Shown here: positions 61,278 through 64,000 of the stretch, piece by piece
Layout of the letters: every line of letters starts with the position of its first letter
Numbering within the stretch: the stretch's first letter is position 1
Assembly: GCA_016718385.1 (NCBI GenBank)
Contig: JADKDK010000002.1
Location: 496,001-560,000 of the forward strand
Reading direction: 5' to 3'
DNA from: Gammaproteobacteria bacterium
GTDB lineage: Bacteria > Pseudomonadota > Gammaproteobacteria > Pseudomonadales > UBA5518
Length of the DNA stretch: 64,000 nt
Notes under the pieces: model-generated
What the model was told of the DNA's origin: nothing
The model's database searches: none
The model's input: only the letters and a program-made list of their open reading frames with translations
Translations under genes and position numbers: made by a program

Positions 61278-62486
61278 TCAATCCATGACCACGTTCAGCG
61301 CGAGCGAGCGTAGCCGGTTCTCCATCACGCAGGGCTCCCACTCGGGCCGTTGCGCCAGTTCGAATGACCGGCAGCGCTCGACGAAGACCGCCAGCGCCTC
61401 CTCGATGGTGTATCTCGCCATCGCCTGCCCGAGGCAGAAGTGCGCACCGATGCCGAACGACAGGTGCCACACGTCCGGATCGCGGGTGATCCTGAATTCC
61501 TCGGGATCCTGCCAGCGCTGCGGGTCGCGGTTGGGCGAGTGCAGCGGAATCATGATCGTGTCGTTCGCGCGAAAGCAATGGCCGAATGCCTCGAAATCGT
61601 GCGCGGCCTTTTGCGGCATCTCCGCGATGCCGGGATGCATGCGCAGCGTTTCTTCGCACACGCCGCGTTTCCATTTCCCCGGGTCGCTGCGAAACAGCGC
61701 CTGCTGTTCCGGATGCAGCGCCAGCTCCAGCAGGCCGGCGTCCAGGGTACCGGCGGTCGTGCTCCCCGATCCGAAGATCGTGGAAAACAGCGTGATCAGC
61801 TCGGGCATCGAGAGCGCGCCGCGATCGTCGTGCGCCTCGAGCAGGCTGGTGAGCAGGTCGTCGCGCGGCTCGCGGCGCCGCTTATCGTAGAGCGATGCCA
61901 CGTGGTCCATGACCATCCGGATGGCGCCGTTGGCCTTGTCGCGCATTGCCTGCGTGACGTTCTGCCCGAAGCAGTCCGCTATGCGCGCGTCGGCGAGCGG
62001 CCCCATCGAGCCCATGAGCTCGTCGGCACCGATGTCGAGGAACTCCATCATCACCAGGCGCGGCAACTGCGCGGTGAAGCCGCGCTGGATATCGACGCTG
62101 CCCGTCCTTGGTAACCTGTCGATCAATTGACCCGCGATGCCGCGGATCAACGGGCGCAGCGGCTCCATATTGCGCCTGGACATCGCACCGGTGACCAGCT
62201 TGCGGATGCGCGTGTGATCGGGACCCTCCATGATGCCCAGCGCGTGGCTGCGCCAGGTGTGCAGCGGATCACCGGAGCGGAAACCGCGGGCTTCGAGCCG
62301 CTCGATACCCTCGTTGATGAAATCGTGCCCGCGGATTGCCCACTCGGCATCATCCCAGCGCAGCACGGCGAGCTGGCCCGTATCCGTGAGGGCGGTGCGA
62401 TGCTTCGCGCGAAATCCGGCGAGCACCGGATGCGGGTTTTGCCAGAAAGCGGGATCGCCCCAGGGAATCAGCTCTGCCGTGCTCAT
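61278..62486 (-). CDS. Cytochrome P450
   Basis: The 402-residue soluble bacterial P450 has the heme-ligand block SFGIGAHFCLGQAMAR (Cys near residue 350), the K-helix EETLR near 280, and the I-helix oxygen-activation segment FGSGSTTAGTL near 235, where GSTT replaces the usual GxDTT pattern so the acidic residue is missing. HSPNRDPQRWQDPEEF is the typical pre-heme loop. ATG 62486 has GGAG seven bases upstream; 62501 is an alternative. The neighbours (exported hydrolase, Rieske ferredoxin, SDR) suggest oxidation of a hydrophobic substrate; the redox partner is not certain. Confidence 0.9.
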   Translation of the reverse strand: MSTAELIPWGDPAFWQNPHPVLAGFRAKHRTALTDTGQLAVLRWDDAEWAIRGHDFINEGIERLEARGFRSGDPLHTWRSHALGIMEGPDHTRIRKLVTGAMSRRNMEPLRPLIRGIAGQLIDRLPRTGSVDIQRGFTAQLPRLVMMEFLDIGADELMGSMGPLADARIADCFGQNVTQAMRDKANGAIRMVMDHVASLYDKRRREPRDDLLTSLLEAHDDRGALSMPELITLFSTIFGSGSTTAGTLDAGLLELALHPEQQALFRSDPGKWKRGVCEETLRMHPGIAEMPQKAAHDFEAFGHCFRANDTIMIPLHSPNRDPQRWQDPEEFRITRDPDVWHLSFGIGAHFCLGQAMARYTIEEALAVFVERCRSFELAQRPEWEPCVMENRLRSLALNVVMD

Positions 62487-62548
62487 GCCGCGCTCCGTCA
62501 TTGAACTGCTTGTTATCGTGCCCTTTTCGATCGAACCCGATCAGGGCT

Positions 62549-64000
62549 TCATTGCGCCACGCGCGCACCGTCGACGTGGAAGCGCACGTAGGGGAGCTGT
62601 TCCCGCGCAATGCTGCCGACGCCCGCGGGCACGGCCGTTTGCCCGCCGGGCTCGAGCGTGCCCCGCAGCCGCACCGGCGAGCCCTGCTGCACGACCCGCC
62701 CGGCGTTGTTCACCAGCACCGGCGTGAGCTGCACGTCGCGCAGGGGCACCGGCGCGCGGTTGCCGACGACGGCGAACAAACGACCCTCGGCATCGAACTG
62801 CCCCTTCGCCGTCACGTAGTTGCCCGGATTCTGCGGCAGGTCCATGCGCACGAACTCCACCGCCGCTGCCTGGCCGATGGGACTGCTGGATTTCGCGGCC
62901 GCGCGATAGTAGGACATGGCCCTGGCCCCGTCGCCGCGATCGCGCGCAATGTTGCCGAGGTAGTAGGCCGCCGGCGCCGTGGGCAGGAGCTCGACGCTCC
63001 GGTTGAGCCACTCTTCCGCCTTGGCCTTGTTGCCGCCCTGCAACTGGGCCACGCCGCCACCCAGCCAGGAACCGAAGTAGCCCGGATTCAGCGCCATGGC
63101 TTTCTGGTAATGCGGTATCGCGGCGCCGGGGTTTTTCTCCGCGAGCGCCAGCTCGCCCAGCAGTTCATGGAAGCGGCCTTCGCGCGGCAGCAACTGGATG
63201 GCCTCCCCGGTCAACGACCTCGCCGATGCGAAATCCTTCCTGCGCGCCGCCGCGATCGCCTTGTCGTACTTGTCGTACGCCGGCTTGATGGCGCGCAGCG
63301 GCTTCAACTGCGCCGCGTAGCGTTCGGCCCCCAGTTCCCCGCCGCGGCCGAGCTGTTCGGCAGCGACACGGTTCTGCGCAACGCGCTCGGCCGAGGGCGG
63401 GTGCGAGGCGAACAGACCCTCCAGCCAGCCCTGCTTTTTGGCGCCGCTCTCGGACAGGCGCACGAAGCTTTCCTGCAGCGTGACCGCGCCCCAGGGATCA
63501 TAACCGGCGGCTTTCATGTACTTCATGCCGTAGCGGTCACCATCGAGCTCCTGTTCGCGGCTGTACTTCTGCTGGATCATCTGGGCACCGACGCCCGCGC
63601 CCTGGATGGCCAGGTTGGCCGTGTTCTGGTCGACGCCGCCGATGGCCGCGCCGATCTGCGCCGCCGCCATGCCGACCTGCAGCAGGGTGCCGCGCTCCTG
63701 CGCCTTGGCGCCATGACGGGCCGCCGCGTGCACGATCTCGTGGCCGAGCACCGCCGCGAGCTCGGCCTCGTTCTGCAATTCGGTGAGCAGCCCCCTGTTG
63801 ACCGCGATCTTGCCACCGGGAAGGGCCCAGGCGTTGGGCACCGAGCTGTTGAGCACGACGAACTCGTAAGGCAGCTTGCGATCGGCTACCGCCGCAAGTT
63901 TCTGCCCCACTGCATTCACGTAATCCGTCAGTTCGGGCATCACGGTGAAATCGCCGCCCTCGCTCTGGCGGGTCGGCGCGTAGTACTGCTCGCCCATCTT
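62549..64000 (-). CDS. M48-family metalloprotease with TPR-like C-terminal part (5' end outside window)
   Basis: At least 483 residues are visible and the frame runs off the right edge. VPNAWALPGGKIAVNRGLL, then the zinc site GHEIVHAAARHGAK (HExxH), and the third-ligand region SREQELDGDRYGMKYM are classic M48/BepA-type. From about residue 225 the sequence is helical and TPR-like (AIAAARRKDFASARSLTGEAI, HYQKAMALNPGYFGSW, AEEWLNRSVELLP), and the last 90 residues look beta-rich (FAVVGNRAPVPLRDVQL). BepA-like enzymes mind outer-membrane assembly in the periplasm; any signal peptide would lie beyond the window. Confidence 0.9.
   Translation of the reverse strand, partial: KMGEQYYAPTRQSEGGDFTVMPELTDYVNAVGQKLAAVADRKLPYEFVVLNSSVPNAWALPGGKIAVNRGLLTELQNEAELAAVLGHEIVHAAARHGAKAQERGTLLQVGMAAAQIGAAIGGVDQNTANLAIQGAGVGAQMIQQKYSREQELDGDRYGMKYMKAAGYDPWGAVTLQESFVRLSESGAKKQGWLEGLFASHPPSAERVAQNRVAAEQLGRGGELGAERYAAQLKPLRAIKPAYDKYDKAIAAARRKDFASARSLTGEAIQLLPREGRFHELLGELALAEKNPGAAIPHYQKAMALNPGYFGSWLGGGVAQLQGGNKAKAEEWLNRSVELLPTAPAAYYLGNIARDRGDGARAMSYYRAAAKSSSPIGQAAAVEFVRMDLPQNPGNYVTAKGQFDAEGRLFAVVGNRAPVPLRDVQLTPVLVNNAGRVVQQGSPVRLRGTLEPGGQTAVPAGVGSIAREQLPYVRFHVDGARVAQ

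Overview
This is a GC-rich window of chromosomal DNA, most likely from a free-living gammaproteobacterium near Pseudomonadales/Cellvibrionales. Support for that placement: tusDCB-tusE followed by a YbiB-like gene and a 367-residue TrmA, ydbH-ynbE-ydbL, a BarA-like tripartite kinase, a PA0069-type radical SAM gene under a LexA box, an imuAB cassette, the two-domain MaeB malic enzyme and an RlmM gene. The species cannot be named from sequence alone. I see no phage structural gene, transposase, integrase or CRISPR array. Codon use looks uniformly GC-rich except in short AT-rich gaps around 7.9-8.0 kb and 8.8-9.0 kb.

Layout. 1-7 kb: the 3' end of rne, a tRNA-Ser(UGA), an SRPBCC gene, a Bax-inhibitor-1 family gene, then a tightly overlapping tRNA-modification operon (tusD-tusC-tusB-tusE-ybiB-trmA) ending in a frameshifted phhB. 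7-11.4 kb: a winged-helix/PD-(D/E)XK-like protein and an all-alpha dUTPase, separated and flanked by AT-rich gaps with four perfect DnaA boxes, then LexA-controlled imuA-imuB. 11.4-18.7 kb (minus strand): PQQ-dependent alcohol dehydrogenase, hybrid sensor kinase, LexA-boxed radical SAM gene, and an exported msrB-msrA pair with msrA frameshifted. 18.8-31.9 kb: short-chain dehydrogenases, the YdbH/YnbE/YdbL envelope set, MaeB, a hotdog-like protein, a CPBP protease, a patatin lipase, an FAD oxidoreductase and an epimerase. 32-37.4 kb: LemA with two TPM proteins, GNAT, GFA, an acyl-CoA-dehydrogenase-like flavoprotein and a split M50 protease.

37.4-46.5 kb is the most coherent regulated unit. chrR and rpoE (minus strand) face an operon of FAD oxidoreductase, DUF1365, cyclopropane-fatty-acid-synthase-like methyltransferase, photolyase, DUF2878, an exported unknown and an SRPBCC-SDR fusion. 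The divergent gap carries two oppositely facing TGATCC-N16-CGTA promoters of the RpoE/ChrR type. This is a singlet-oxygen/photo-oxidative stress regulon, and its first three genes look like a furan-fatty-acid pathway.

46.6-64 kb: a Methyltransf_32-like gene, DUF481, a RimK-family ligase divergent from a GNAT-C39 peptidase fusion, a decayed KefB-like antiporter, SlyD-like isomerase, RlmM, an SGNH hydrolase, a DUF35/thiolase pair, and a catabolic-looking stretch (SDR, Rieske ferredoxin, histone-like protein, alpha/beta hydrolase, P450) ending in an M48 protease cut by the window edge.

Two themes cross the whole window. Short palindromes with a GTAG/GTGG head (REP-like) sit at gene ends; the TAG of the head is the stop codon of five genes, and elsewhere the repeat encodes the protein's C-terminal tail. 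Also, five genes are interrupted by small indels, which may be sequencing errors or genuine decay.
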